64,000 bases of DNA from QHCA01 sp038237645. GTDB lineage: Bacteria > Actinomycetota > Actinomycetes > Mycobacteriales > QHCA01. Below, in pieces: positions 39,644 to 48,753 of the stretch. The translations under genes were made by a program, and so were the position numbers. Positions within the stretch are counted from its first letter, which is position 1. Each line of letters begins with the position of its first letter. The DNA lies in contig JBBRYN010000004.1 in the NCBI GenBank assembly GCA_038237645.1, positions 1-64,000 on the forward strand. The letters run 5' to 3'. The notes under the pieces are model-generated. The model had not been told where the DNA came from. It saw only the letters and a program-made list of their open reading frames with translations, and did no database searches.

Positions 39644-40930
39644 ATGACCAGCGAATCCAGTTGCGGCTGCCCGGACCACGAGGCCAAGACGGGCGGAGTG
39701 AGCCGGCGGACCTTCCTGGGGGCCGCCGCGGCGGCCGGTGCCTTGGCCGGGCTGAGTGGCCCGCTGATGTCGAGCCGGCTGGCCTTCGCCGCCACGGGTG
39801 CGCCCTACACCGGCGACGTACTCGTCGTGCTGTCGATGCGGGGTGGGTTCGACGGGCTGTCCGCGATAGTGCCGGCCGGCGATCCGGCCTATTACGCCGC
39901 CCGGCCCAACATTGCCGTGCCCGCCGCCGCGCTGCTCGCCCGCGACGCGATGTTCGGCCTGCATCCCGCCCTCGCGCCGCTGCTGCCGTACTGGCTCGAC
40001 GGCACCTTCGGGGCCGTCCACGCGGTGGGGCAGACCGACGCCACCCGTTCGCACTTCTCCTCGCTGGAGGAGATGGAGCGAGCGGCTCCCGGCACGTCGC
40101 TGCGCACCGGCTGGCTCGACCGGACGCTGGGTGTGCGGGGTGGCGGCTCGACGTTCCAGGCCGCCGTCGTCGGCAACAGCATGATCTCGCAGTCGCTGAT
40201 CGGCCCGGCCCGCGAGATCGCACTGCAGGACATCGACAGTTTCGGACTCGACGGCGACCCGACCGTGAATGCCCGGCGGGCCCGGGCGTTGCAGACGGCA
40301 TACGCTGCCGCCCCGGCGCGGATGGCCGTCCCTGCGGCCACCGCTGTGGGCGCACTGGCCACGACCGCAGCGATCAAGGCCGGCGGCGACGCGCCCGCCA
40401 ACGGATCGGTCTATCCCGCGACGCCACTGGCGAAGGCGCTGCGGGAAGTCAGCCGCCTCATCAAGGCCGGCGTGGGGCTGCAGGTCGCCTGCGTCGACTA
40501 CGACGACTGGGATATGCACGTCGGCCTGGGCAAGCCGGTCGCCGGCGGCGCCATGAACGACCACCTGGCCGACTTCGCCGGTGCGATGGCGTCCTTTGCC
40601 CGCGACCTCGGCCCGGCCATGTCCTCAGTCACCGTCGTCACGCTGTCGGAGTTCGGCCGGCGGCTGGCGGAGAACGGCTCCGGTGGCACCGACCACGGCC
40701 ACGGCAACGCCGTGCTGCTGTTCGGTGGCGGGGTCGTCGGCGGGACCGTGCACGGTCCGTGGCCCGGCCTGGCGCCGGCCGACCTGGACAACGGGGACCT
40801 CAGCGGGATGACCGACTACCGCGACGTGCTCGGCGAGATCCTGCAGAAGCGCTGCCGCATCGGCTCGCTGAGCCAGGTGTTTCCCGGCTTTACACCGACG
40901 CCGCTGGGCGCGGTCCGGATCCGACCCTAG
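39644..40930 (+). CDS. Tat-exported DUF1501-family protein
   Basis: A 428-aa protein with a Tat signal VSRRTFLGAAAAAGALAGLS after a short Cys-containing start (SSCGCPDH). The mature domain has the alkaline-phosphatase-like pattern VVLSMRGGFDGLSAIVPAGD, IHAVGQTD-type motif AVGQTDATRSHF, DYDDWDMHVG and TLSEFGRRLAENGSGGTDHG, GHGNAVLLFGG, all characteristic of DUF1501. It begins 2 bases after the DUF1800 stop, forming an operon. Exact function unknown. Confidence 0.9.
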   Translation: MTSESSCGCPDHEAKTGGVSRRTFLGAAAAAGALAGLSGPLMSSRLAFAATGAPYTGDVLVVLSMRGGFDGLSAIVPAGDPAYYAARPNIAVPAAALLARDAMFGLHPALAPLLPYWLDGTFGAVHAVGQTDATRSHFSSLEEMERAAPGTSLRTGWLDRTLGVRGGGSTFQAAVVGNSMISQSLIGPAREIALQDIDSFGLDGDPTVNARRARALQTAYAAAPARMAVPAATAVGALATTAAIKAGGDAPANGSVYPATPLAKALREVSRLIKAGVGLQVACVDYDDWDMHVGLGKPVAGGAMNDHLADFAGAMASFARDLGPAMSSVTVVTLSEFGRRLAENGSGGTDHGHGNAVLLFGGGVVGGTVHGPWPGLAPADLDNGDLSGMTDYRDVLGEILQKRCRIGSLSQVFPGFTPTPLGAVRIRP

Positions 40931-40946
40931 GCCGGAAGATGCCCGG

Positions 40947-41915
40947 TTAGTGACCCACAGTGCGGTGCAGCCGTAGGAAGGCCGGTCGGAAACCCAGGCG
41001 GGGCCAGGCCCGCGACGACAGCAGGTTGGTCGCCCGCCAGTCTGTGACGACGGTCGGGAAGCCGGCCTGGGCGGCCCAGGACAGCACCGCCTCGCCGAGC
41101 GCCCGGCCGACCCCCGACCCCCGGGCGGTCGGGTGGACGGCGGCGAAGGCCAGGAACCCTGCGTGCGCGGGCCGGATCAGCCCGACGTTGCCACGGGACT
41201 CGCGGATGTCGCAGCCGACGGCCGAGCCGATCACCGTCCCGTCGTGTTCGGCGACGAACGTGGTGAAAGCCGGGTCGTCGACCGACTCGTGCCATTCGGC
41301 CAGCGCCTCGGCCAGGGTCGACACGGGGCCCGCGGAGAAGACGGGGGAGCGGGCCTGGTGTTGCGGCAGGACGGGGTCGAGTGCGGCCAGCGAAGCGATG
41401 TCGGCGGCCGCGGCCCGCCGGATTCGCACCTCGGTCGACGGCCGCAGCGGGGTCGGGGGTGCTTCCCGTACCGCGTGGACCTGCTGCTGGCCGAATCCGA
41501 GGCGGAACCACGCGTCGACCGCGGCTGGGTCGTGAGCCGGGACGACGGCGTAGTGCGCGATGCGCCCTTCGTCGACCCAGCGCTGGGCCGCCCCGGCGTA
41601 CAGATCGCGCACCGTCTCGGCCGTCGCCGCCGCGTGCGCCTCACTGGTGAGCCAAATATTTGGCCCCCAGACGCCGTTGGGGCTCGGTGCGCCCAGCAGG
41701 TAGCCCGCGAGCCGGCCGTCGGCCAGCGCGACCGTCCCGGACGAGTCCGGATCGGCCCACAATTCGGCGACCAACCTGCCCGCTGCCGATGGTGCCTCGT
41801 AGGCCGGGTCCAGGAGCGGCTCGCTGATCCGGTGCCCGCGGTGCCGGGCGGCGAGGAGGGCGGCCGCGCCGTCGATGTGCTCGGCAGCGAACGGTCGGAC
41901 CTCCACGCGCGACAC
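40947..41915 (-). CDS. Double GNAT-domain N-acetyltransferase
   Basis: A 322-aa protein with two GNAT folds. The N-terminal half (VEVRPFAAEHIDGAAALLAA) is a degenerate GNAT, and the C-terminal half has the acetyl-CoA motif HPTARGSGVGRALGEAVLSW plus VVTDWRATNLLSSRAWPRLGF. The protein substrate is unknown. It is convergent with the DUF1501 gene, whose stop lies 17 bases away, and divergent from a DinB-like gene. Confidence 0.82.
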   Translation of the reverse strand: MSRVEVRPFAAEHIDGAAALLAARHRGHRISEPLLDPAYEAPSAAGRLVAELWADPDSSGTVALADGRLAGYLLGAPSPNGVWGPNIWLTSEAHAAATAETVRDLYAGAAQRWVDEGRIAHYAVVPAHDPAAVDAWFRLGFGQQQVHAVREAPPTPLRPSTEVRIRRAAAADIASLAALDPVLPQHQARSPVFSAGPVSTLAEALAEWHESVDDPAFTTFVAEHDGTVIGSAVGCDIRESRGNVGLIRPAHAGFLAFAAVHPTARGSGVGRALGEAVLSWAAQAGFPTVVTDWRATNLLSSRAWPRLGFRPAFLRLHRTVGH

Positions 41916-42034
41916 GAAACCCGACGCTATCGGCCGCCCAGGTGGGTGTCAGGGGAATGCCTGTCAGGGAAAGCCTGCGGGTCCGGGGAAGCGTGTCCAG
42001 GGCACCCTGCCAGGGCAAATCGCCAAGGGGCAGG

Positions 42035-42553
42035 ATGGCGGGCATGACGACACCGCCGCGGGCTGACCCGCCCCTGATCGCCGACGAGCGAACCATGCTG
42101 ACCGGCTGGCTCGACTACCACCGCGCAACGCTCGCCATGAAGTGTGCCGGCCTCACCCCCGGGCAACTGCGGGAGCGCTCGGCGCCCCCGTCGTCGATGT
42201 CGCTGCTCGGCCTGCTCCGGCACATGGCGGAGGTGGAGCGCGGTTGGTTCCGCCGGACGCTGGCCGGCGAGGATGCCCCGGCGATCTACTACAGCGACGA
42301 GCGACCTGACGACGATTTCGACGCCCTCGACTCCGCCGCACCCGACGAGGTCCTGCGCACCTGGCACCGGGAGTGCGACCTCGCTCGCGCGGCGACAGAC
42401 AGCGCCGCCTCCCTGGACGTGCTCGGCCGCAGCTGGCGCGGACACGACGTCTCGCTGCGCTGGATCCTGGTGCACATGATCGAGGAGTACGCCCGGCACA
42501 ACGGCCATGCTGACCTCCTGCGCGAGCGGATCGACGGCTCGACCGGCGACTGA
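42035..42553 (+). CDS. DinB/DUF664-family protein
   Basis: A 172-aa four-helix-bundle protein (starts possible at 42035 or 42044). It has ERTMLTGWLDYHRATLAMKC, LGLLRHMAEVERGWFRRTLA and LRWILVHMIEEYARHNGHAD, with the three histidines of the metal site in positions typical for DinB/mycothiol-dependent transferase-like proteins (RHMAEVE, VHMIEEYARHNGH). Such proteins bind a metal and often use thiol cofactors; the substrate is unknown. It diverges from the GNAT gene. Confidence 0.85.
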   Translation: MAGMTTPPRADPPLIADERTMLTGWLDYHRATLAMKCAGLTPGQLRERSAPPSSMSLLGLLRHMAEVERGWFRRTLAGEDAPAIYYSDERPDDDFDALDSAAPDEVLRTWHRECDLARAATDSAASLDVLGRSWRGHDVSLRWILVHMIEEYARHNGHADLLRERIDGSTGD

Positions 42554-42586
42554 GCAGAGTTGTCGCGAACGGCACTCGCCCTGCGG

Positions 42587-42628
42587 TCATCTCGCTCCGC
42601 TTCTCGCTCCGCTCGATGCTCACTCGCC
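42587..42628. repeat. Dispersed 42-base REP-like repeat, copy A
   Basis: The 42 bases at 42587-42628 match copy B (49675-49716) with about five differences; both contain ctcgctcgcc-type endings and a ctcgatgctc core. It lies between the convergent DinB and MscS genes, directly after the MscS stop (42630-42632 on the minus strand). Read on the minus strand it could be translated as SIERSEKRSEM. Confidence 0.8.
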
Positions 42629-42629
42629 A

Positions 42630-43691
42630 CTAGCTCGCCGGATGATCGCCGGCCGGCGGTGTGCTGGGTACGCCCGGAGTGGGCGTACCCCCCGGGACCA
42701 GCAGGCCGGCCGGCGGATGCGGCAGCGCGATCCCCTCGCGGTCGAAGCGCTCCTTGATGCGGGCCCGCAACTCCCGGGCCACCGGCGCCTGCTGCTCGGG
42801 CTTGGTCTTGACGGTCAGCCGAAGGACCAACCCCTCCTGGGTCATGTTCTCCACCCCGGTGACGGCCGGCTCCTCGATGATCAGGTCAGCGAATCCCGGA
42901 TCGCCCCAGACCTCGTCGGCGACTTCCTTGAGCACCTCCCGGGCGCGCCGCAGGTCCGTGGAGTAGGACACCGGCACGTCGAGGATCGCTCGCGACCAGC
43001 CCTGGCTCTTGTTGCCGACCCGGACGATCTCGCCGTTGCGGACGTACCAGACGACGCCCACGTCGTCGCGTAGCCGAGTGGTTCGCAGCCCGACCGCCTC
43101 GACGATGCCGGTGGCCTCGCCGACATCGATGACGTCGCCGACACCGTACTGATCTTCCATGATCATGAACATGCCGGAGAGGAAGTCCTTGACGAGGTTC
43201 TGCGCGCCGAAGCCGACCGCAACGCCGACGATCCCCGCACTGGCGATCAGCGGGGCGAGGTTGATGCCGAGCTTGCCCAGGATGAGCATCAGCGCGATGA
43301 CCAGGATCATTGCAGATGAGGCGCTGCGCAGCACCGATCCGACCGTCGCCGCCCGCTGCCGGCGGCGCTGCGAGGCAAGCGGCTCCAGGTCGAGGCGCTC
43401 CACCGCGCGGTCGCGCAGCGGGCGCAGCGCGCTCGGGACCGCCGAATTCGACGTGGACGAGATCAGCCGGTTGATCGCCCGGTGCGTGAGAAAGCGGAGG
43501 ACCAGGGCACCCAGCGCGATGAGCAGGATCTGCACGGGCCGGGCGATCAGCCAGTCGGCGCTGCTGGCGAGCCAGCCGCGATGGGTCAGCCGGAAGACGA
43601 AGGCGCAGAACGTGCCCGGCTCGGACGCGCACGGCGGCTTCGTGGTCATCAGGGTGTGGAGGGCGGAAGTCACCCCTCCTTGGTAGCGCAT
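42630..43691 (-). CDS. Small-conductance mechanosensitive channel (MscS family)
   Basis: A 353-aa membrane protein from the ATG at 43691 (the longer upstream frame is unsupported). Membrane helices at about residues 40-65, 95-120 and the pore helix, followed by the MscS beta domain: LAPLIASAGIVGVAVGFGAQ, NLVKDFLSGMFMIMEDQYGV, GDVIDVGEATGIVEAVGLRT. It gates in response to membrane tension. The stop codon abuts a REP-like repeat. It is divergent from the HNH gene. Confidence 0.92.
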   Translation of the reverse strand: MRYQGGVTSALHTLMTTKPPCASEPGTFCAFVFRLTHRGWLASSADWLIARPVQILLIALGALVLRFLTHRAINRLISSTSNSAVPSALRPLRDRAVERLDLEPLASQRRRQRAATVGSVLRSASSAMILVIALMLILGKLGINLAPLIASAGIVGVAVGFGAQNLVKDFLSGMFMIMEDQYGVGDVIDVGEATGIVEAVGLRTTRLRDDVGVVWYVRNGEIVRVGNKSQGWSRAILDVPVSYSTDLRRAREVLKEVADEVWGDPGFADLIIEEPAVTGVENMTQEGLVLRLTVKTKPEQQAPVARELRARIKERFDREGIALPHPPAGLLVPGGTPTPGVPSTPPAGDHPAS

Positions 43692-43803
43692 GCCCGTCGA
43701 GCCACTGGCAAAGGGGGCGGCGGGCGCAAACGGCCCGGTGGTCACAAGACGCGTGCCAAATCGCCGGTTGTCGGCCAGACTGTGCTCTGTCGGAGGTGAA
43801 CCT

Positions 43804-44322
43804 GTGGCCCGGTCAGTCGTTGCGCTGGTGCTCAATGCGACGTACGAGCCGCTCTGCGTCGTGCCGGTTCGCCGCGCCGTCGTGCTGGTCCTCACGGCCA
43901 AGGCGATCGCCGTCGAATCCGGCGAAGGCGCATTACACAGCGCGACGCGCACGATCAGGGTGCCCGCCGTGGTCAAGCTGACCCACTTCGTCCGGGTGCC
44001 CTACCGCGCTCAGGTGCCGCTCACCCGTAAGGCGGTCTTCGCCCGTGACTCGGGCCGCTGTGTCTACTGTGGCGCGGCGGCCACCAGCATCGATCACGTC
44101 GTCCCACGTTCGCGCGGTGGCACCCACACCTGGGACAACGTGGTTGCCGCGTGTAGCCGGTGCAACCACGCCAAGGCCGATCGCTCGGTGGCCGAGCTGG
44201 GCTGGCCGCTCGGCGTGCTGCCACGTGCCCCCAAGGGGATGGCCTGGCGGGTGCTCGGGCACCGCAGCATCGATCCGCGCTGGAAGCCCTACCTCGGCGA
44301 CGCCGAGTCCGCCACCGCCTGA
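43804..44322 (+). CDS. HNH endonuclease-family protein (Rv2469c-like)
   Basis: A 172-aa protein with a C-terminal HNH finger: CVYCGAAATSIDHVVPRSRG, GTHTWDNVVAACSRCNHAKA. The two CxxC pairs bind zinc, and IDHVVPRS holds the catalytic His. The N-terminal part (VALVLNATYEPLCVVPVRRA) is the DUF-like domain of the actinobacterial HNH family. GGAGGT lies 7 bases upstream of the GTG at 43804. Its cellular role is unknown, though it sits in a conserved block near glbO and pepN. Confidence 0.88.
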   Translation: MARSVVALVLNATYEPLCVVPVRRAVVLVLTAKAIAVESGEGALHSATRTIRVPAVVKLTHFVRVPYRAQVPLTRKAVFARDSGRCVYCGAAATSIDHVVPRSRGGTHTWDNVVAACSRCNHAKADRSVAELGWPLGVLPRAPKGMAWRVLGHRSIDPRWKPYLGDAESATA

Positions 44323-44357
44323 CATCAGCCGTATACCGCTCCACTAACGTGCTGCTG

Positions 44358-45770
44358 ATGGGCCTCCTGCACGACCTGTCTGCGCTCGAGCAGGCAGCCG
44401 CGATCCGGCGCGGCGAGGTGAGCCCGGTGGCGCTCGCGGAGCACTACCTGGGGCGGATCGAGGCGACCGGGGATGCCGTGGGTGCGTTCGTCACGGTCAC
44501 CGCCGAGGCGGCGCTCGACCGGGCCCGTTCGCTGGCCGCTGCCGGCGAGGGCGAGCGGCCGGCCCTGTACGGCGTGCCGATCGCGGTCAAGGACCTCAAC
44601 CTGACCGCGGGCGTCCCCACCACCCTCGGCTCGCGCAGCTACGCCGACTTCGTGCCGCCGGTCGACGACCACGTCGTCACCCTGCTGCGCGCCGCGGGCA
44701 CGGTCAGCCTCGGCAAGACCAACACCCCGGAGTTCGGACTGCCCTGCTACACCGAGCCCGACGTCGCCCCGCCGGCCCGTACGCCCTGGGATCTGGACCG
44801 GTCGGCCGGTGGATCCAGCGGCGGGGGGGCCGCGGCAGTTGCCGCCGGCCTGCTGCCCTTCGCTCAGGGCAGCGACGGAGGCGGGTCCATCCGCATCCCG
44901 GCCAGCGTCTGCGGGGTGTTCGGACTCAAGCCGTCCAGGGGACGGGTGAGCGGCGGCCCACTGGGCGGGGACGTCACCGGATTGGCGATCAACGGCCCGC
45001 TCACCCGCACCGTCGCCGACGCGGCGGCGCTCCTCGATGCCATGGCCGTGCCCATGCCCGGCGACCCGCACTGGGCACCACCCCTGCCGGCCGGGGAGAC
45101 GTTCCTGGCCGCGGCCGCCCGGCCGCCGGGCCGCCTGCGGATCGGCCGGTTCATCGACCCGCCGGTGCCCGGTGCACAGGTGCACCCCGATTGCCGGGTT
45201 GCCTGGGAGGCGGCGTCGGCCCTGCTCGCCTCCCTCGGCCACGAGATCGAGGACATCGCGCTGCCCTTCGGACCCGAGCTCATCGCGATGTTCGAGGTCG
45301 TCTGGTCGGTCTCCGCCACCGGTGTGCCCGTCGACCCGGCCCGGGAGGGGGAGTTGCGGCCGTTGACCCGCTGGCTGAGATCGCGCGGGAACGATTGTTC
45401 GGGCGCGGACTTCTTCCGCGCGCTCAGCGGGCTGCAGTACGCCGCCCGCGTCTCGATCAGGGCCACCGCGGCCTATGACGCGGTGTTGACGCCGACGCTG
45501 GCCCAGCCGCCGTTGCTGGTCGGCGCGCTGCGGGACGACGCCGACCCGGCGGCCGACTTCGAAGCCCAGAAGCGCTTCACGCCGTTCACCGCCGTCTACA
45601 ACCTGACCGGCCAGCCGGCGGTCAGCCTGCCGCTGTTCTGCAACGACGCCGGCCTGCCGATCGGGGTGATGCTGGTCGGGCGTCCCGCGGCGGAAGCCAC
45701 CCTGCTGTCCCTGTCGGCCCAGTTGGAGGCGGCATGTCCCTGGCGTGATCGGCATCCCGCGTTGTGGTGA
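44358..45770 (+). CDS. Amidase (amidase signature family)
   Basis: A 470-aa amidase-signature enzyme. The Ser-cisSer-Lys triad region is visible: Lys in YGVPIAVKDLN, the Gly/Ser-rich block DRSAGGSSGGGAAAVAAGLL, and GSDGGGSIRIPASVCGVFGL. Start ATG at 44358 preceded by a weak site; a GTG three codons upstream is an alternative. It hydrolyses carboxamides; the natural substrate is not predictable. It overlaps the malQ start by 7 bases. Confidence 0.9.
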   Translation: MGLLHDLSALEQAAAIRRGEVSPVALAEHYLGRIEATGDAVGAFVTVTAEAALDRARSLAAAGEGERPALYGVPIAVKDLNLTAGVPTTLGSRSYADFVPPVDDHVVTLLRAAGTVSLGKTNTPEFGLPCYTEPDVAPPARTPWDLDRSAGGSSGGGAAAVAAGLLPFAQGSDGGGSIRIPASVCGVFGLKPSRGRVSGGPLGGDVTGLAINGPLTRTVADAAALLDAMAVPMPGDPHWAPPLPAGETFLAAAARPPGRLRIGRFIDPPVPGAQVHPDCRVAWEAASALLASLGHEIEDIALPFGPELIAMFEVVWSVSATGVPVDPAREGELRPLTRWLRSRGNDCSGADFFRALSGLQYAARVSIRATAAYDAVLTPTLAQPPLLVGALRDDADPAADFEAQKRFTPFTAVYNLTGQPAVSLPLFCNDAGLPIGVMLVGRPAAEATLLSLSAQLEAACPWRDRHPALW

Positions 45771-47797
45771 GCATCGATCCGCCGGTCGCGGAGCTGGCTG
45801 CGGCCTACGGTGTCGCTGTGTCCTATGTGGACGCCATCGATCGACCGGTCGAGGTGGCACAGCGCACGGTCGTCGACGTGCTGGGTGCACTCGGCGTCGA
45901 CGCGACGACCCCGGAGGCGGTCGGCACCGCTCTGGCGGCCAGCCGCCGCGAGGCCGCGCGGCGAACGCTGCCCCCGACGGTGGTCGTCACGGCCGCAAGC
46001 CCAGCAGGGCTGTCGCTGCCCGGCCGCACGCCGGTCAGCCTGCGGGCCGAGGACGGGCAGGTCGTTGCGGTCACCGGCCGGACGCTGCCTGCCGGACTGC
46101 CGGTGGGGTCGTACACGCTGATCGTCGGCGACCAGACGGCCACCCTGATGGTGGTCCCGGATCGGCTGCCGCCGCCCACCGGTCGGGCCTGGGGCTGGAT
46201 GCTCCAGCTGTATCAGCTGGCCGGCAGCCGCTCGTGGGGGATGGGCGACTACGGCGACCTCGCCGAGGTGGCGTCCTGGTCGGCCACCGGGCCAGGCGGT
46301 GGAGCCGGACTGCTGCTGTGCAACCCGCTGCACGCGCCGACGCCGGTGACCCCGATCGAGCACTCCCCGTACTTCCCGTCCAGCCGGCGCTTCCGCTCCC
46401 CGCTGTACCTGCGTATCGAGGACACTCCCGAGTACGTCACATGCGACTCGGACACCCGGCGCCGGATCGACGACCTCCGGCCGGTGCTGGACGGTGACCT
46501 GATCGACCGGGACGCGATCTGGACGTCGAAACTGGCCGCCCTCGAGCTGCTGTGGCCCTCTGCGCGGCGGGACCGTATCGACGATCTCCGCCGGTTGCAC
46601 GGGCCGGCCCTCGACCGGTTCGCGGTGTTCTGTGCGCTCGCCGAGGTGCACGGGCCGCGGTGGCAGGCGTGGCCGGAAGAGCTGCACGATCCGGGCGGCG
46701 CGGCTGTGCAGCGGGCGGCCGGCGAGCAAGGCGACCGGATCGACTTCCACGTCTGGCTGCAGGTGCTCTGCGACGAGCAACTGGCTGCGGCGGCCGATGG
46801 CCTGGAGATCGGGATCATCCACGACCTCGCCGTCGGGGTCGATCCGGGGGGAGCCGACGCCTGGGCACTGCAAGACGTGCTGGTCGGCGGGGCCACGGTG
46901 GGCTGTCCACCCGACGAGTTCAACCAGCGAGGGCAGGACTGGCGCCTGCCACCGTGGCATCCGGTGCGGTTGGCCGAGGCAGGCTACGCGCCGCTGCGTG
47001 ACCTGGTGCGGTCGGTATTGCGGCACGCGGGCGGCATCCGGATAGACCACGTCATGGGGCTGTTCCGGCTGTGGTGGGTGCCTGAGGGCAACGGTGCCGA
47101 CCAAGGGACATACGTCTCCTACGACTCGCGCGCGATGCTCGGAGCCGTGCTGATCGAGGCCCACCGGGCCGGCGCCATCGTGGTGGGCGAGGATCTGGGC
47201 ACGGTGCAGCCGGAGGTCACCGAGGCGCTGGCGGCGGCGGGAGTGCTCGGCAGTGACGTCTCCTGGTTCGCGCGTAACAAGGAAAATCGCGCGCCGCTGC
47301 CCCCGGCCAGGTGGCGGGAGGCCGCGATGGCGTCGGTGACCACCCATGACCTGCCCACCGTCGCGGGCTGGCTGGCCGACGAGCCGGTTCGGGTCCGGGC
47401 CAAGCTCGGCCTCCTCGGTGTTCCGATCGAGCAGGAGTGCGCCCATGCGGCGGCCGAGCGCGCGGCGCTGCTCGGGCTCTTGCGGCGGGAGGGCCTGCTT
47501 GCCGATCCCGGGGATGATCCGGTCGAAGTCATGCTCGCCATGCACCGGCTGCTGGTCGCATCGCCGGCGGCGCTGGTCCTCGCCTCGCCCGCCGACGCCG
47601 TGGGGGACCTGCGGCAACCCAACCTGCCCGGCACCGTCGACGAATACCCCAACTGGCGGCTGCCGCTCACCGACGGCCAGGGCCGCCGGGTGCGCATGGG
47701 GGACCTGCGAGACGATCCGACGGTCCGTCGGCTCATCACGGTGCTCGCGGGGGTTCGCGGGCCGGGGGCGGCCCATCCGATACCGTTCAGCACGTGA
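45764..47797 (+). CDS. malQ: 4-alpha-glucanotransferase (amylomaltase)
   Basis: A 677-aa GH77 enzyme, which transfers glucan segments between maltodextrins. The GH77 catalytic barrel is present: SRSWGMGDYGDLAEVA, IEHSPYFPSSRRFRSPLYLR, GLEIGIIHDLAVGV (nucleophile Asp region), IRIDHVMGLFRLWW, VVGEDLGTVQPEV (acid/base Glu) and TTHDLPTVAGW. An extra N-terminal domain of about 150 residues precedes the barrel, as in actinobacterial MalQ. The start is GTG at 45764. Its stop overlaps the small ctaJ-like gene by 4 bases. Confidence 0.93.
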   Translation: MVSIDPPVAELAAAYGVAVSYVDAIDRPVEVAQRTVVDVLGALGVDATTPEAVGTALAASRREAARRTLPPTVVVTAASPAGLSLPGRTPVSLRAEDGQVVAVTGRTLPAGLPVGSYTLIVGDQTATLMVVPDRLPPPTGRAWGWMLQLYQLAGSRSWGMGDYGDLAEVASWSATGPGGGAGLLLCNPLHAPTPVTPIEHSPYFPSSRRFRSPLYLRIEDTPEYVTCDSDTRRRIDDLRPVLDGDLIDRDAIWTSKLAALELLWPSARRDRIDDLRRLHGPALDRFAVFCALAEVHGPRWQAWPEELHDPGGAAVQRAAGEQGDRIDFHVWLQVLCDEQLAAAADGLEIGIIHDLAVGVDPGGADAWALQDVLVGGATVGCPPDEFNQRGQDWRLPPWHPVRLAEAGYAPLRDLVRSVLRHAGGIRIDHVMGLFRLWWVPEGNGADQGTYVSYDSRAMLGAVLIEAHRAGAIVVGEDLGTVQPEVTEALAAAGVLGSDVSWFARNKENRAPLPPARWREAAMASVTTHDLPTVAGWLADEPVRVRAKLGLLGVPIEQECAHAAAERAALLGLLRREGLLADPGDDPVEVMLAMHRLLVASPAALVLASPADAVGDLRQPNLPGTVDEYPNWRLPLTDGQGRRVRMGDLRDDPTVRRLITVLAGVRGPGAAHPIPFST

Positions 47798-48096
47798 GCA
47801 TTTCGGAGACGTTGCTGGTCTACGTGGGCATCCCGTTGGCCGTCTATCTCCTGGTTGCCGCTGCCGTCTACGGCACCAGCAACCGCCATGTGCGGCGTTA
47901 CCGGCCCGGTCGCCCCTTCCCGATCGAGGCGGTCTGGTTCGTCGCCGCCCGCCCACCGAGCCGGCTGGATGATCCCACCCAGCCCGCTCTACCCGCCGTC
48001 GACGTTCCCGCGGCTCTCCCGGCCGGCCCGAGCCATGATCCGATCGGGGCCGCACCCGTGGACAGCCCCACAGGCGGCGCTCGTGGTACCTGGTAG
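47794..48096 (+). CDS. CtaJ-like small membrane protein
   Basis: A 100-aa protein with one N-terminal membrane helix (ETLLVYVGIPLAVYLLVAAA) followed by a conserved short block RYRPGRPFPIEAVWFVAARP and a Pro-rich tail. In actinobacteria a gene of this layout, next to a DUF5130 gene and pepN, is annotated as a subunit of the aa3-type cytochrome oxidase (CtaJ). The assignment here rests on layout and length; I am moderately sure. GTG overlaps the malQ stop. Confidence 0.6.
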   Translation: MSISETLLVYVGIPLAVYLLVAAAVYGTSNRHVRRYRPGRPFPIEAVWFVAARPPSRLDDPTQPALPAVDVPAALPAGPSHDPIGAAPVDSPTGGARGTW

Positions 48097-48478
48097 CAGC
48101 ACGTCCCAGCCGGCCGGCCGCCTGCAGCCGTTCCTGCCGCGGCAGCTCTGGCGTCTCGACGGTGCGCTGGCCGCCGCCGACCGTGAGACCGGGCTGACGT
48201 TCAGTGTCTACGTGGGCGACCTCGAGGACCCGACCCGGATGTCCGCTGCGCAGTTGCACGCCAAACTCGGCGACCGGTCACCGTCCGGAGTGCTGCTCGC
48301 CGTCTCACCGCAGCAACGGGTGCTCGAGGTCGTCACCGGCGTCGAGGCCCGGCGGATGCTGCCGGACCGGGTCTGCGGGCTGGTGGTCCTGTCGATGACG
48401 GCCGCCTTCGAGGGCGGAGACCTGGCCGGTGGCCTGATGTCCGGCCTCCGGATGCTGACCGAGCAGGCCCGCCGCTAA
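48083..48478 (+). CDS. DUF5130 (TPM-like) protein
   Basis: A 131-aa protein from GTG at 48083. It has the family pattern LWRLDGALAAADRETGLTFS, VYVGDLEDPTRMSAAQLHAK, GVLLAVSPQQRVLEVVTGVE, and a final helix MSGLRMLTEQARR. It resembles the TPM_phosphatase-like domain. Conserved in actinobacteria next to pepN (Rv2468c-like). No signal peptide. The 14-base overlap with the ctaJ-like gene indicates coupling. The function is unknown. Confidence 0.85.
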   Translation: MVPGSSTSQPAGRLQPFLPRQLWRLDGALAAADRETGLTFSVYVGDLEDPTRMSAAQLHAKLGDRSPSGVLLAVSPQQRVLEVVTGVEARRMLPDRVCGLVVLSMTAAFEGGDLAGGLMSGLRMLTEQARR

Positions 48479-48753
48479 CGCGTCCCGCCCGGGCCCAGTT
48501 GTCCTCTCGCTTGAAAATCCGCCTGAAAATCCGAGAGCAACGTCAGAGTTCGATGAACCAGGCTTGGCTAGTGGCTGGCGTGACTCAGCCCGTTGTGCTG
48601 AAGCGGATCCGGAGGTGTGTGGCTGACATGTGCTCACGGGCTGTGAGGGGTGCCCGGCTGGGACCCCGTGGAGCAGCCGAGGAACGATCGGCCGTCGCGG
48701 TCGATGGTGAGGGGGCCCTCGCACGTGGTCATCGTTACTTTTCGGTCGAGGAA

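Noticed and set aside
38262..40355. 697-codon minus-strand frame opposite DUF1800/DUF1501
   Set aside because: Arg/Pro/Gly-rich shadow without motifs; both plus-strand genes are well supported.
45596..48259. 887-codon minus-strand frame opposite malQ
   Set aside because: Antisense shadow; malQ catalytic motifs are on the plus strand.
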